64,000 bases of DNA from Flavobacterium terrisoli (GCF_030167905.1 NZ_JARGNA010000004.1:1-64000), one strand, 5' to 3'; counted from the first letter of the stretch, positions 18,389-28,343 are shown. Program-made: numbers and translations. Notes: generated from the letters alone by a model not told the origin.

Positions 18389-20146
18389 ATGAAACATCGG
18401 ATTGCCTTATTGTTCCTGTTATTGTGTTCTAATTTTGGAATCGCCCAACAAAAAACGTATTGCAATCCGATTAATATTGATTATGGTTATTGCCCGATTC
18501 CTAATTTTGTTACACAAGGGAAACACAGAGCAACAGCCGATCCGGTAATCACTTTCTTCAAAGGAGAATATTATCTTTTTTCCACCAATCAATGGGGTTA
18601 TTGGCACAGCAAAGACCTATCGGATTGGAAGTTTATTTCCAAGAAGTTCCTTCGCCCCGAACACAAAGTCTATGACGAATTGTGCGCACCATCGTTGTCT
18701 TTTGTCAATGATACTTTGCTGGTTGTTGGTTCAACTCATGGCAAAGAATTTCCGCTTTGGATGAGCACGAATCCGGCAAAAGGCGAGTGGAAGGAACTGA
18801 TCCACAAATCGGAAGCGGCCGCTTGGGATCCGCAGATTTTTTGGGACAAAGAAAAAGACGAAGTCTATGAATATTACGGTTCGAGTAATTTGTATCCGTT
18901 GTATGGCATGAAACTCAACCGCAAAACTTTCCAGCCTGAAGGTGAACGCATTCCGGTTTTAGCATTAAATGATGACGAACACGGTTGGGAGCGCTTTGGC
19001 GAACACAACGACAATACTTTTCTACAGCCGTTTACCGAAGGTGCCTTTATGACCAAACACAACGGTAAATATTATCTGCAATACGGTGCGCCGGGAACCG
19101 AATTCAGTGGTTATGCCGATGGCGTTTACGTAGGCAACAATCCACTTGGACCATTTGAATACCAATCCCACAATCCGTTTTCGTATAAACCCGGAGGATT
19201 TGCCCGCGGTGCCGGACATGGCGCGACTTTTACCGATGCCAACAATCAGTATTGGCATATTTCTACGATTGGCGTTTGTGTGAAAAACAATTTCGAACGC
19301 CGTTTGGGGATTTGGCCAGCCGGATTTGATAAGGACGATATTTTGTATTCGAATACGGCGTATGGTGATTATCCAACGTTTTTGCCTGCGGAAAATAAAG
19401 GTCATTTGAGCGAAAGCTTTGCCGGTTGGATGCTGTTGAATTACAACAAGCCCGTTCAGGTTTCCTCAACGCTTGGTGGCTTTCAGGCGAATCTTTCGGT
19501 GGATGAAGACATCAAAACCTATTGGTCAGCCAAAACGGCCAATAAAGGCGAATACCTGATTTCTGATTTGGGCGAAAAGAGTACCATCAATGCCATTCAA
19601 ATCAACTATGGTGATCAGGATGCTGAGATTATGGGCAAACCCGAAACGACAACTGGTCACAAATACATCATCTATACGTCCAACGACGGTAAAAGTTGGA
19701 AAGTCCTGATTGACAAAAGCAAAAGCACCAAAGATGTGCCGCATGAGTATATCGAATTGCAATCGCCGGCATCGGCACGTTATTTAAAACTGGAGAATAT
19801 CAGCATGCCAACGGGTAAATTTGCGATTAGTGGTTTTAGGGTTTTTGGGAAAGGAAGCGGAGAAAAACCCGGTGAAGTCAAAGGATTTGTGCCTTTGCGT
19901 TCCGGACCAAAAGTAAAAGGCGAGCGCAGAAATGTGTGGTTCAAATGGCAACAAGAACAAAATGCGGACGGTTATGTGATTTACTTTGGTAAATCGCCGG
20001 ATAAATTATACGGATCGATTATGGTGTATGGCAAAACCGAATACTACTTTAACGGTTTGGATAAATCGGATGTTTACTATTTCCAAATCGAAGCTTTCAA
20101 CAATAATGGCATCGGGCCCAAAAGCGAAATCAAAAAAGCGGATTAG
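18389..20146 (+). CDS. GH43-like glycosidase with F5/8 type C and fibronectin III domains
   Basis: A 585-residue secreted protein. The start is MKHRIAL: the longer frame overlaps GH97 and has no signal peptide, whereas this one has a typical one ending GIAQ. The first about 350 residues form a five-bladed GH43-type propeller: RATADPVI contains the likely base Asp51, and blades carry GEYYLFSTNQ, AAAWDPQIF and GKYYLQYGAPG. A discoidin/F5-8-like carbohydrate-binding domain (about 370-490, SSTLGGFQANLSVDEDIKTYWSA) and a FnIII-like domain (about 515-585, NADGYVIYFGKS) follow. GH43 members act on arabinosides, xylosides or galactosides, and the specificity cannot be read here. It lies 10 nt after GH97, in one transcript. 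Confidence 0.85.
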   Translation: MKHRIALLFLLLCSNFGIAQQKTYCNPINIDYGYCPIPNFVTQGKHRATADPVITFFKGEYYLFSTNQWGYWHSKDLSDWKFISKKFLRPEHKVYDELCAPSLSFVNDTLLVVGSTHGKEFPLWMSTNPAKGEWKELIHKSEAAAWDPQIFWDKEKDEVYEYYGSSNLYPLYGMKLNRKTFQPEGERIPVLALNDDEHGWERFGEHNDNTFLQPFTEGAFMTKHNGKYYLQYGAPGTEFSGYADGVYVGNNPLGPFEYQSHNPFSYKPGGFARGAGHGATFTDANNQYWHISTIGVCVKNNFERRLGIWPAGFDKDDILYSNTAYGDYPTFLPAENKGHLSESFAGWMLLNYNKPVQVSSTLGGFQANLSVDEDIKTYWSAKTANKGEYLISDLGEKSTINAIQINYGDQDAEIMGKPETTTGHKYIIYTSNDGKSWKVLIDKSKSTKDVPHEYIELQSPASARYLKLENISMPTGKFAISGFRVFGKGSGEKPGEVKGFVPLRSGPKVKGERRNVWFKWQQEQNADGYVIYFGKSPDKLYGSIMVYGKTEYYFNGLDKSDVYYFQIEAFNNNGIGPKSEIKKAD

Positions 20147-20297
20147 TTTTCAGTTATCAACAAGCGCAAACGTTGTAATTTTTTGAAAAATCCGCAAAAA
20201 TGACTTTAAGAAAACGATTTCGTTAATAACTAATTTTACGGCTATCATTAGTGTTTTACTTATAAATGTATATTTATCCAATCAACTCCTCGTTAAT

Positions 20298-20331
20298 TTG
20301 TGGATATGATAATTTATCGACTTTATTTTTA
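20298..20331 (+). promoter_or_regulatory. Possible promoter of the sugar MFS gene
   Basis: TTG at 20298-20300 and TATTTTTA at 20324-20331, 23 nt apart, match the consensus except for the last base. They lie in the 228-nt gap before the permease gene, so the permease probably has its own transcript. Confidence 0.45.
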
Positions 20332-20374
20332 CACAAACAGTAACTATTAACAACCAAACCAAAAACAATAATTT

Positions 20375-21811
20375 ATGAGTACACAAAATCTAAAGACCAA
20401 TTGGGCACAGTTTATTCCACTAGTCACCGTATTTTTCTTCTGGGGATTTGTTGCCGCGAGTAACGATATCTTAATTCCCGTTTTCAAAAAAGCATTTGAC
20501 TTAACCCAAGGTGAAAGCCAGTTGGTTTCAGTGGCATTTTACGTGGCATACACCGTAGGTTCTATTATTTATATGATTATTTCTTATCTGACCAAAGGCG
20601 ATTTGATTAACAGAATTGGGTATAAAAATTCCCTAGCACTAGGTCTTGTCATTTCAGCCTTAGGGACTTTATTGTTTTATCCTGCGGCAAATACAGGTTC
20701 GTTTCCCTTAATGCTTTCCGGATTATTCATTGTTGCGCTTGGCTTTTCCTTGCAGCAAACGGTGGCGAATCCATTGGCGATTGCGCTTGGACCAATAACT
20801 ACCGGTTCACAGCGTTTGACCATGGCCGGAGGAATCAATAACCTTGGAACGACGATTGGACCACTGATTGTAAGCTTTGCCATCTTTGGTTCGGCTACTT
20901 CAGGAAATACTGAAATGAGCATTGAAAGTGTAAAAACACCTTATTTGGTTCTTGGTGCTGCTTTCTTATTAGTGGCGGTCTTATTGAAATTCTCTTCCAT
21001 TCCCGATAAACCTGCTGCGGTAGTTGAAGTGGAAGGCGAAGACAACAATGTGAGAAGTTCGGCTTTGAAATATCCCCAATTGATTTTGGGTATGATTGGT
21101 ATCTTTGTTTATGTTGGAGTAGAAGTATCAACGGCAAGTAATCTACCGGCTTACATGGAAAAAAACTTAGGCTTTTTGACCAAAGATATCGCACCGTTTA
21201 TTTCATTGTATTGGGCGAGTTTGATGATTGGCCGTTGGACCGGAGCAGTTGAAGCTTTCACTGATAATATGAGCACCCAAAAGATATTGCGTTTCATTGC
21301 GCCTTATTTGGCTTTTGGAGTTTTCCTGGCGGTAAATAAATTCATGAATCACGATTTGACACCGTTTTATGTGTATGCCTTAATCATTTTGGTATTGATT
21401 GCTGCGGATATGGCGAGCAAAGGAAACCCAGCGAGAATGTTATTGATTTTCTCTGTTTTAGGTATTGCGGCTTTATTAGTCGGGATGGCAACAGACGGTA
21501 TGGTGAGTGTTTATGCGTTTACCAGCGTTGGTTTATTCTGTAGTACACTTTGGCCTTGTATCTTTACTTTAGCCATTAGCGGTTTAGGAAAACATACGAG
21601 TCAGGGAAGTAGCTTCTTAATCATGATGATTATGGGTGGTGGAATTGTGAGTTGGTTACAAGGTTATGTAGCCGATGTTACAACCATTCATGCCAGTTAC
21701 ATTGTTGGAGTGCTTTGTTTTGCTTATTTGGCTTTCTATGCCTGGAAAGTTACCGGAATATTAAAAAGTCAGGGAATTGACTTTGACAAAAAAATAAGCG
21801 GGGGGCATTAA
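20375..21811 (+). CDS. Sugar MFS transporter (FucP/glucose-galactose family)
   Basis: A 478-residue inner-membrane permease with about 12 hydrophobic segments. The first segment reads FIPLVTVFFFWGFVAASNDIL, the typical FucP/GluP-type start with the helix-1 asparagine-aspartate pair. GFSLQQTVANPLAIALGP and GGINNLGTTIGPL in the first half and GVEVSTASNLPAYM in the second half are family signatures of sugar:H+ symporters. It would carry the monosaccharides released by the PUL1 hydrolases into the cytoplasm. It is the last gene of PUL1 and is followed by a strong terminator. Confidence 0.92.
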   Translation: MSTQNLKTNWAQFIPLVTVFFFWGFVAASNDILIPVFKKAFDLTQGESQLVSVAFYVAYTVGSIIYMIISYLTKGDLINRIGYKNSLALGLVISALGTLLFYPAANTGSFPLMLSGLFIVALGFSLQQTVANPLAIALGPITTGSQRLTMAGGINNLGTTIGPLIVSFAIFGSATSGNTEMSIESVKTPYLVLGAAFLLVAVLLKFSSIPDKPAAVVEVEGEDNNVRSSALKYPQLILGMIGIFVYVGVEVSTASNLPAYMEKNLGFLTKDIAPFISLYWASLMIGRWTGAVEAFTDNMSTQKILRFIAPYLAFGVFLAVNKFMNHDLTPFYVYALIILVLIAADMASKGNPARMLLIFSVLGIAALLVGMATDGMVSVYAFTSVGLFCSTLWPCIFTLAISGLGKHTSQGSSFLIMMIMGGGIVSWLQGYVADVTTIHASYIVGVLCFAYLAFYAWKVTGILKSQGIDFDKKISGGH

Positions 21812-21836
21812 TTGTATTTGAATTTAGTTATATATC

Positions 21837-21875
21837 AAAAACCCCGCATCGTGTAAACTTTGCGGGGTTTTCTTC
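21837..21875 (+). terminator. Terminator at the end of PUL1
   Basis: An 11-bp stem, AAAACCCCGCA (21837-21847) with TGCGGGGTTTT (21861-21871), ends in T residues on the plus strand and A residues on the other, so it can serve the permease gene and the converging minus-strand gene. Confidence 0.9.
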
Positions 21876-21903
21876 ATCAAAACCTAACCAAAACAACTAA
21901 CTT

Positions 21904-22503
21904 TTATTTTTTATCTTCAATCTTGGCTTTTGTGCCATCTTGTTTGTAGTAGTAATAATCATCATCGTCATCATTTCCTTGACTGTTTCCGGCATAATCA
22001 TAATCATAGTTGCTATGATATACAAAACCTTGATTTCTGCCTCCTTTGACACTTCCAAACATTTCTACAATATCACCTCTACGGTTGTATACAATTTGCA
22101 TTCCACCAATTTGTGTTAAAGCATATCTGTTGTATCTCATGTAAACCGTTCCAATTCGGCTTACTCTGTCTCGGCTGTCGTAGTTGATAAAAGTATTACC
22201 TACACGTCTTACTCTACCAAAACTATCATGCTCAATTCGGGTGCCATAGTTTACCGGTCTTCTTGCGGCTATAGTTTTTGCTCCTCTTTTTCCGGCAGTT
22301 CGGTAAAAATAATCACCTTCACTGTCTTGTGGACGGGTATTAAAATCAAAGTCTCCATTTGGAAAAACAAAAAACTCAATGCCTCTTTCCACAAATGAGA
22401 TTGGCTCATCAAAGCTATATCTCGTTCTTACTTCTGTTGCATTCACTACGTTTCCAACCAGTAAAACGGTAGCTACTAAAAGTGTAATTTTTTTCATAAT
22501 CAA
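21904..22503 (-). CDS. Secreted protein with YD-like repeats and an acidic/tyrosine tail, unknown function
   Basis: A 199-residue exported protein. The signal peptide ends VNA (about 22); the ATG two codons inside (22497) is an alternative start. The middle of the mature protein repeats a short motif of the kind I-x-Y/H-D-S-x-x-R-V-x-R-I/V-G (HDSFGRVRRVG, YDSRDRVSRIG, MRYNRYALTQIGG, VYNRRGDIVEMFG), resembling degenerate YD/RHS-type beta-strands. The C-terminus has five Asp followed by four Tyr, then a basic end. Proteins like it seem to be common in Flavobacteriaceae, but no function is known to me. It is transcribed alone, converging on PUL1. Confidence 0.75.
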   Translation of the reverse strand: MIMKKITLLVATVLLVGNVVNATEVRTRYSFDEPISFVERGIEFFVFPNGDFDFNTRPQDSEGDYFYRTAGKRGAKTIAARRPVNYGTRIEHDSFGRVRRVGNTFINYDSRDRVSRIGTVYMRYNRYALTQIGGMQIVYNRRGDIVEMFGSVKGGRNQGFVYHSNYDYDYAGNSQGNDDDDDYYYYKQDGTKAKIEDKK

Positions 22504-22717
22504 TACAATTTGAGTTTTGCTTACTCTTGCGATTTTCAGCTTCTTCGAACAGTAATTGTTGCTGTTGTTTGGTATATTTCAATCCACGTGCCAAAACCCG
22601 TAACTAAATTCTTAAGGTTTGATTAAGAAGAACTAATGGCCAGATTGATAAGCATTTATATTAACGTCACAGCTTGAATTTTAATTTACCATGCTATAAA
22701 AATGTTTAAAATTTTAG

Positions 22718-22725
22718 TACATTTG
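22718..22725 (+). promoter_or_regulatory. -7 element before the first M28 peptidase
   Basis: TACATTTG is an exact TAnnTTTG match. It lies downstream of the upstream in-frame ATG at 22702 and 45 nt before the ATG at 22771, which supports the latter as start. No TTG at 17-23 nt was found. Confidence 0.5.
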
Positions 22726-22770
22726 CTGACGAATTTGCAAACTAAACATCATAATTTTATTAAAATATCA

Positions 22771-23946
22771 ATGAAAAACCTGCTATTTTCATTATGTGCT
22801 TTGTTTCTATTGGCTGAAGGATACAGTCAGACTTATATTCCTTATTATGGAACTATTGTTGACCAAGTGTCGGAAGCTAACGTGCTGAATAATTTAACCG
22901 AATTTGAAGCCTTGGGAGTCAAACGAAAAGGAACGGCACCTTTGCAAAATACACTCAATTGGCTCAAAGCGGAATATTTGTCTTATGGTTATACCGCAGC
23001 GCAAATGCAGGAATATAGCTTTACCAATGGTAATTCAACTTGTAAAAATTTAGTGGTAACCAAAGTGGGAACAGTGCATCCCAACACTTTTGTTATCATC
23101 TGCGGACATTATGATACCATTACCGGTACAGGAACAAATGACAATGGAAGCGGCGTAGTTACTATTTTTGAAGTGGCACGCTTACTCCAAAATATCCCAA
23201 CAGAATATTCGATAAAATTCATCAATTTCAGTGGCGAAGAAGACGGATTGGTTGGAAGCCAAAATTTTGTTTCTTCAGTGGTGAATGCGACTTCGCCAAA
23301 AATGGACATCCGTTTGGTTTTTAATATTGACGAAGTTGGAGGAAGATCTACGATGGTAAACGATACGGTTACCTGTGAAAGAGATACCGGCAGCCCAACA
23401 TCCAACAATGCTGCTTCAAATACCTTTACAAACGAGTTAATCAATTGTGTTGAGCTTTATTCACCGTTGAATACTTTTTTGTCTTATGCCTATGCTTCGG
23501 ATTATATGCCATTTGAGGAAAACAATGAAATTATCACCGGTTTTTTTGAAAAAAACCAAACGCCGCATCGCCATACAGCCAATGACTTATTAGTCAATAT
23601 GGATCCGGAATATGTTTATAATGTAGCCAAAGCCGCGACAGGTGCCATGCTTCATTTTGCAATCGCATCAACTACTCTTGCCTCTAGTGATTTTAATAAT
23701 GATAATCAAGTAAGCTTTTATCCAAGTCCGGCCAAGGATGTTTTGAATATTAATTTAGGGACTTTAACCGATACACATTATTCCTTTTCAATGATTGATT
23801 TACAAGGAAAAGTGGTTTTGAATAAGCAAGTGGAAAACGCCAGCTTAATTGAGCCAATCTCAGTAAGTGGATTAACCAAAGGTATGTATCTTGCCGTGTT
23901 GGAAACAGCAGGAAAGAGAATCACCAAGAAAATAGTTGTTGAATAA
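22771..23946 (+). CDS. M28 family zinc metallopeptidase with T9SS sorting domain, copy 1
   Basis: A 391-residue secreted aminopeptidase-like enzyme. The start ATG lies after the promoter element and opens a signal peptide ending GYSQ. Zinc-site residues are visible in order: CGHYDTITG (His, Asp), NDNGSG (bridging Asp), NFSGEEDG (catalytic Glu and zinc Glu), NIDEVGG (Asp) and a late PHRHTANDLL (His). From about 310 a type IX secretion C-terminal sorting domain follows (VSFYPSPAKDVLNIN ... KGMYLAVLET ... KKIVVE). It is therefore exported across the outer membrane. It is closely similar to the next gene and separated from it by 25 nt, so it is a tandem duplicate. Confidence 0.92.
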   Translation: MKNLLFSLCALFLLAEGYSQTYIPYYGTIVDQVSEANVLNNLTEFEALGVKRKGTAPLQNTLNWLKAEYLSYGYTAAQMQEYSFTNGNSTCKNLVVTKVGTVHPNTFVIICGHYDTITGTGTNDNGSGVVTIFEVARLLQNIPTEYSIKFINFSGEEDGLVGSQNFVSSVVNATSPKMDIRLVFNIDEVGGRSTMVNDTVTCERDTGSPTSNNAASNTFTNELINCVELYSPLNTFLSYAYASDYMPFEENNEIITGFFEKNQTPHRHTANDLLVNMDPEYVYNVAKAATGAMLHFAIASTTLASSDFNNDNQVSFYPSPAKDVLNINLGTLTDTHYSFSMIDLQGKVVLNKQVENASLIEPISVSGLTKGMYLAVLETAGKRITKKIVVE

Positions 23947-23971
23947 TTTTCCCAATTTAAAACTAATTACA

Positions 23972-25153
23972 ATGAAAAACCGATTGGGACTTATAGCACT
24001 ATTCTTTTTGTCTTTGACTGCAGCTTATTCACAAGAATTTATTCCGGGTTATGCAGCCGTGGTCAATCAAACCACTCAGGCCAATATTACAGCCAGACTG
24101 ACAGAATTCCAAAATTTAGGAGTCAAACGAAGAGGAACAGCCCCATTGCAAAATACTCTGGAATGGTTAAAAAGCCAATACTTGAGCTATGGTTATACCG
24201 CTTCTCAAATGGTGGAAGATTCTTATTCGTATTCCGGCTTTACTTGTAAAAATCTTGTGCTGACCAAAGTTGGTACGCTTTATCCCAACACTTATGTGAT
24301 TGTTTGTGGACATTATGATACCATTTCCGGAACCGGAACCAATGACAACGGGAGCGGAACAGCTATTATATTGGAAATTGCCCGTTTGTTGCAAAATATT
24401 CCAACTGAGTATTCCATAAAATTTATCAATTTCAGTGGTGAAGAAGATGGCTTGAGAGGAAGCCAGCATTATGTTACGTCTGTTGTCAATGGAACAACAC
24501 CTAAAATGGACATCCGTGTGGTGTTTAATATTGATGAAGTTGGTGGTGTTGCCGGAGAAACTAATGACACTATCACCTGTGATGTTGATGAATCGTCTCC
24601 AACGTCCAATAATGCAGCATCAGTTACTGTTACGAATGAATTGGCGGCTTGTGTCGCTTTATATTCACCCTTAAATACCTGGATTAATTTTGCCGACGCG
24701 ACCGATTATATTCCTTTTGAAAACAATGGCGAAGTCATCACCGGTTTTTATGAAACCAATATTTCATCCCATCCGCATACGCCAACGGATAACTTGGCCA
24801 ATATGGATCAGGAGTATTGTTTTAATGTTTGCAAGGCCGCAATAGGAGCGACGATGCATTTTGCCGTTGCCGTCGTAGGTACATTAGAAAACAATTCGTT
24901 TAACGAAGAAAATCAAGTTAGTTTTTTTCCAAATCCTACCAAGAACTTTTTGAGTATAAACAAAGGAAATCTAACCGATACCGATTATACATTTTCGATA
25001 ATGGACATTCATGGTAAAACGATTTTGAGTGAGCCTTTTACGCATGCCACTTTAATTGAATCCATAGATGTGAGTAAATTAAGTTCGGGTGTTTATTTAG
25101 GTGTTTTGGAAACAACAACCAATCGCATTACTAAGAAAATTATAATAGAATAA
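23972..25153 (+). CDS. M28 family zinc metallopeptidase with T9SS sorting domain, copy 2
   Basis: A 393-residue paralogue of the preceding enzyme with the same layout: signal peptide ending AYSQ; M28 domain with CGHYDTISG, NDNGSG, NFSGEEDG, NIDEVGG and HPHTPTDNL; and a T9SS sorting domain (VSFFPNPTKNFLSIN ... SGVYLGVLET ... KKIIIE). The start is taken at MKNRLG because the open frame upstream lacks a signal peptide and overlaps copy 1. Both copies keep all zinc ligands, so both should be active. The strongest differences lie in the 190-235 region and in the tail, which may adjust peptide specificity. Confidence 0.92.
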   Translation: MKNRLGLIALFFLSLTAAYSQEFIPGYAAVVNQTTQANITARLTEFQNLGVKRRGTAPLQNTLEWLKSQYLSYGYTASQMVEDSYSYSGFTCKNLVLTKVGTLYPNTYVIVCGHYDTISGTGTNDNGSGTAIILEIARLLQNIPTEYSIKFINFSGEEDGLRGSQHYVTSVVNGTTPKMDIRVVFNIDEVGGVAGETNDTITCDVDESSPTSNNAASVTVTNELAACVALYSPLNTWINFADATDYIPFENNGEVITGFYETNISSHPHTPTDNLANMDQEYCFNVCKAAIGATMHFAVAVVGTLENNSFNEENQVSFFPNPTKNFLSINKGNLTDTDYTFSIMDIHGKTILSEPFTHATLIESIDVSKLSSGVYLGVLETTTNRITKKIIIE

Positions 25154-25183
25154 AAAAAGCCTTCCAATCGGAAGGCTTTTTTT
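25152..25183 (+). terminator. Convergent terminator between the M28 pair and uvrA
   Basis: GCCTTCC (25159-25165) pairs with GGAAGGC (25170-25176), extended by an A7/T7 stem. The symmetric A and T runs make it work for both the plus-strand peptidase gene and minus-strand uvrA, whose stop codon lies within the T run. Confidence 0.92.
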
Positions 25184-27971
25184 ATAGTTTATCTTTCAGA
25201 TACTCAGCGGTAATTGATTTTTTGTTCTTTATAATCTCTTCAGGAGTTCCAACAGCGAGCAGTTGACCGCCATTTTCACCGCCTTCCGGTCCCAAATCAA
25301 TAATCCAGTCGGCACACTTAATCAAATCCAGATTGTGTTCAATCACGATGATGGAATGTCCTTTTTCGATTAAGGCATCGAAAGAAGCCAATAATTTTTT
25401 GATATCGTGGAAATGCAGACCTGTTGTAGGTTCGTCAAAGACAAACAACGCTTTTTCCTTGGTCATGCCTTTGACTAAAAACGAAGCCAATTTGATGCGC
25501 TGTGCTTCACCACCGGAAAGCGTTGACGATGATTGGCCCAATTGTACATAACCCAAACCAACATCCTGTAATGGTTGCAATTTCTGTATAATTTTGTTTT
25601 GTTTGTGTTCGGCAAAGAAAGCAATCGAATCGTCGATGGTCATTGTTAGGATGTCATCAATGTTTTTGCCTTCAAAAGTTACTTCCAAAACTTCTTTTTT
25701 GAAGCGTTTTCCGCCACAAGTATCGCAAGGCAACGACACATCGGCCATAAAGACCATTTCCACATTGATGGAACCTTCGCCTTTACAGGTTTCGCAACGT
25801 CCGCCGTCAACATTAAAAGAGAAATGCTTCGCCTGATAGCCACGTACTTTCGACAATTTTTCTTTGGCATACAAATCACGAATATCGTCATAAGCTTTGA
25901 TATAAGTCACCGGATTGGAACGTGAACTTCTTCCGATAGGATTTTGGTCCACATATTCAATGTGCTTGATATGCGAAAAGCTACCGGTTAATTCACTGAA
26001 CTGTCCGGCTTTGTCTCCAATGCCTTCCAGTTTCTTTTGCATAGCCGGAAACAATATTTTTTTGACCAATGTACTTTTTCCGCTACCGGAAACACCGGTG
26101 ATTACGGTTAAACTTTCCAAAGGAAAAGCAACATCAACGTTTTGCAGGTTGTTTTCTCTTGCACCTTTTATTTCGATAAAGTTATTCGACTTTCTGCGTT
26201 TTTTTGGCACAGCAATTTCCAGTTCTCCGTTTAAATATTTTGCGGTAAGAGAATCAGCCTTTAGGATTTCATCAAAAGTGCCTTCAGCAACCAATTCACC
26301 ACCAAAAGTTCCGGCTTCCGGACCAATATCGATAATTCTGTCGGCTGCTTTCATAATATCTTCGTCATGTTCAACAACGATAACCGTATTGCCTAAATCA
26401 CGTAGGTTTTTCAATACTTTGATTAAGCGCTCTGTATCTTTTGGATGTAAACCAATACTCGGTTCGTCCAAAATATACATCGAACCTACTAAACTGCTTC
26501 CCAATGAAGTTGCCAGGTTAATACGCTGGGATTCTCCACCCGAAAGTGTGGCTGAATTTCTGTTTAACGTCAGATAATCCAAACCAACATCGCTCAGGAA
26601 AGCCAACCGGTTGTTGATTTCTATCAAAAGTCTTTTGGCTACTTTGGCATCATATTCAGAGAGTGCAAGTTCTGTAAAGAATGGAATTAAGCGCTTAATA
26701 GACATATCCACCAATTCAGAAATGGTTTTACCGCCAACGGTGATATAATTGGCTTCTTTGCGCAATCTTTTCCCTTTACAGGTGCTGCATTTTGTTTTGC
26801 CGCGATAACGCGATAACATCACGCGATTTTGGATTTTATAATTTTTCTCTTCGAGTTCTCTGAAGAAATCATCCAAACCTGTAAAATAACTGTTGCCTTT
26901 CCAGATTAGATCTTTCTGTTCATCAGTTAACTCAAAATAAGGTTTGTGTATTGGGAAATCAAATTTATAGGCATTGTTGACCAATTGGTCTCGGTACCAG
27001 CTCATACTTTCGCCACGCCAAGGGAAAATAGTATTCTCATAAACCGAAAGCGAAGTATTCGGAACTACTAATTCTTCATCTATTCCAATAATGTTGCCAT
27101 AACCTTCACAGGTTGGACACGCACCATAAGGATTGTTGAAGCTGAATAAATGTATGTTGGGTTCTAAAAATGTAATGCCATCGAGTTCAAAATTGGCACT
27201 AAATTCCAGACGTTTTTTGGTGTCCAATTCCTGAAGATAACAAACGCCTTTGCCTTCGAAGAATGCTGTCTGAATAGCATCAGCCAAGCGGTTATAGAAA
27301 TCCTCTTCGTCCTTTACTACGATTCTGTCAATGATTAAAAGAATGTCTTTATTGTCTAACGAATGTTGGTCAATTTCATCCAAACGCACCATTTCATTAC
27401 TAACCAAAATACGGGCAAAACCTTGTTGGAGCAATACTTTTAGCTTGTCTTCCAATTGTCTGCCTTCTTCCAGATGGATAGGGGAAAGGAGTAACCATTT
27501 ACTGTCTAAATCAAATTGTTTTACTGCATTGACTACATCTGAAACCGTATCTTTCTTGACTTCGTTACCTGAAATCGGTGAAAAGGTCTTTCCGATTCGG
27601 GCAAAAAGCAGTTTTAAGTAATCATAGATTTCGGTAGAAGTTCCAACGGTTGATCGGGCATTGGTTGTGTTTACTTTTTGCTCAATCGCAATTGCAGGTG
27701 CAATTCCTTTGATGTATTCCACTTTAGGCTTGTCTAATCTGCCTAAAAACTGACGCGCATAAGAAGATAGGCTTTCTACATAACGGCGTTGTCCTTCAGC
27801 ATAAAGTGTGTCAAAGGCCAAACTTGATTTTCCGGAGCCTGACAAACCAGTGATTACGACTAATTCATTACGCGGTATTGCAACGTCCAGATTTTTTAGA
27901 TTATGAATCTGTGCGCCTTTAATCAGGATGTTTTTTTTAGGTTCTAGCGTAGCAATTTCTGTACTTTTCAT
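25182..27971 (-). CDS. uvrA: Excinuclease ABC subunit A
   Basis: UvrA is the damage-recognition ATPase of nucleotide excision repair. Two ABC modules are present: Walker A GLSGSGKS near the N-terminus and GVSGSGKST in the second half, with signature LSGGESQRI and LSGGEAQRI. The zinc-binding cysteines are present: [16 protein letters not shown] in the first part and [16 protein letters not shown] in the second. The start at MKSTEI (929 aa) is preferred. The frame extends to an ATG at 28004, but the -7 box TAACTTTG overlaps the codons just after it, so that ATG is upstream of the transcript start. It is transcribed alone. Confidence 0.96.
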   Translation of the reverse strand: MKSTEIATLEPKKNILIKGAQIHNLKNLDVAIPRNELVVITGLSGSGKSSLAFDTLYAEGQRRYVESLSSYARQFLGRLDKPKVEYIKGIAPAIAIEQKVNTTNARSTVGTSTEIYDYLKLLFARIGKTFSPISGNEVKKDTVSDVVNAVKQFDLDSKWLLLSPIHLEEGRQLEDKLKVLLQQGFARILVSNEMVRLDEIDQHSLDNKDILLIIDRIVVKDEEDFYNRLADAIQTAFFEGKGVCYLQELDTKKRLEFSANFELDGITFLEPNIHLFSFNNPYGACPTCEGYGNIIGIDEELVVPNTSLSVYENTIFPWRGESMSWYRDQLVNNAYKFDFPIHKPYFELTDEQKDLIWKGNSYFTGLDDFFRELEEKNYKIQNRVMLSRYRGKTKCSTCKGKRLRKEANYITVGGKTISELVDMSIKRLIPFFTELALSEYDAKVAKRLLIEINNRLAFLSDVGLDYLTLNRNSATLSGGESQRINLATSLGSSLVGSMYILDEPSIGLHPKDTERLIKVLKNLRDLGNTVIVVEHDEDIMKAADRIIDIGPEAGTFGGELVAEGTFDEILKADSLTAKYLNGELEIAVPKKRRKSNNFIEIKGARENNLQNVDVAFPLESLTVITGVSGSGKSTLVKKILFPAMQKKLEGIGDKAGQFSELTGSFSHIKHIEYVDQNPIGRSSRSNPVTYIKAYDDIRDLYAKEKLSKVRGYQAKHFSFNVDGGRCETCKGEGSINVEMVFMADVSLPCDTCGGKRFKKEVLEVTFEGKNIDDILTMTIDDSIAFFAEHKQNKIIQKLQPLQDVGLGYVQLGQSSSTLSGGEAQRIKLASFLVKGMTKEKALFVFDEPTTGLHFHDIKKLLASFDALIEKGHSIIVIEHNLDLIKCADWIIDLGPEGGENGGQLLAVGTPEEIIKNKKSITAEYLKDKL

Positions 27972-27991
27972 AGCAAAAAAGGGAATGTCCG

Positions 27992-28026
27992 CAAAGTTAA
28001 TCATTTCCGATGCGATTTGGTAACAA
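27992..28026 (-). promoter_or_regulatory. uvrA promoter (TTG-N24-TAACTTTG)
   Basis: On the minus strand TTG (28026-28024) and TAACTTTG (27999-27992) are 24 nt apart. Transcription would start about 16 nt before the ATG at 27971. Confidence 0.65.
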
Positions 28027-28179
28027 ACTTATTCAGGAATTTATGTGAGATAGACACTTTTATAGGTTTTAAAATGATAAAAAAAATGTTCTATTTTTAT
28101 TGGAAATGTTTTTTTAGCGTTAATTTTTTAAAAAAATAACTATTTTATTGTTGAGTAAATTCTTCTTTTAATTAAATTC

Positions 28180-28200
28180 ACCACAACATGACCACAACAT
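28180..28200 (+). repeat. Tandem 11-bp repeat (ACCACAACAT x2)
   Basis: ACCACAACAT occurs at 28180-28189 and 28191-28200, with a period of 11 bp, one helical turn. It lies in the long AT-rich gap between uvrA and the T9SS binding protein and stands out by its GC content. It may be a regulator site. Confidence 0.5.
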
Positions 28201-28291
28201 TTTGTTTTTTTAACAGTTTTATCATTGTCTTTTTAATTCACTATAATTACCTTTAATACCTCATATTTCAAACGATTGAGAAAGATTTGTA

Positions 28292-28312
28292 GTTGTATAG
28301 TTTTTATATAGT
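28292..28312 (+). promoter_or_regulatory. Candidate operator: TATAGT direct repeat, 11-bp period
   Basis: TATAGT at 28296-28301 and 28307-28312 (ACTATA on the other strand) are 11 bp apart. The same ACTATA-N5-ACTATA arrangement occurs at 32675-32691. It sits 31-59 nt upstream of the -7 box of the next gene, where an activator would bind. Confidence 0.4.
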
Positions 28313-28343
28313 AAGGCAAATAATCAATATCGGTAAGTTATGA

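Noticed and set aside
22771..25153. Tandem M28 genes as traces of a mobile element
   Set aside because: No terminal inverted repeats, target duplications or transposase; a simple gene duplication explains them.
25915..26577. 220-codon frame antisense to uvrA
   Set aside because: It is a shadow of uvrA codon use: uvrA motifs continue across the same stretch on the other strand and the predicted peptide has no recognizable domain.
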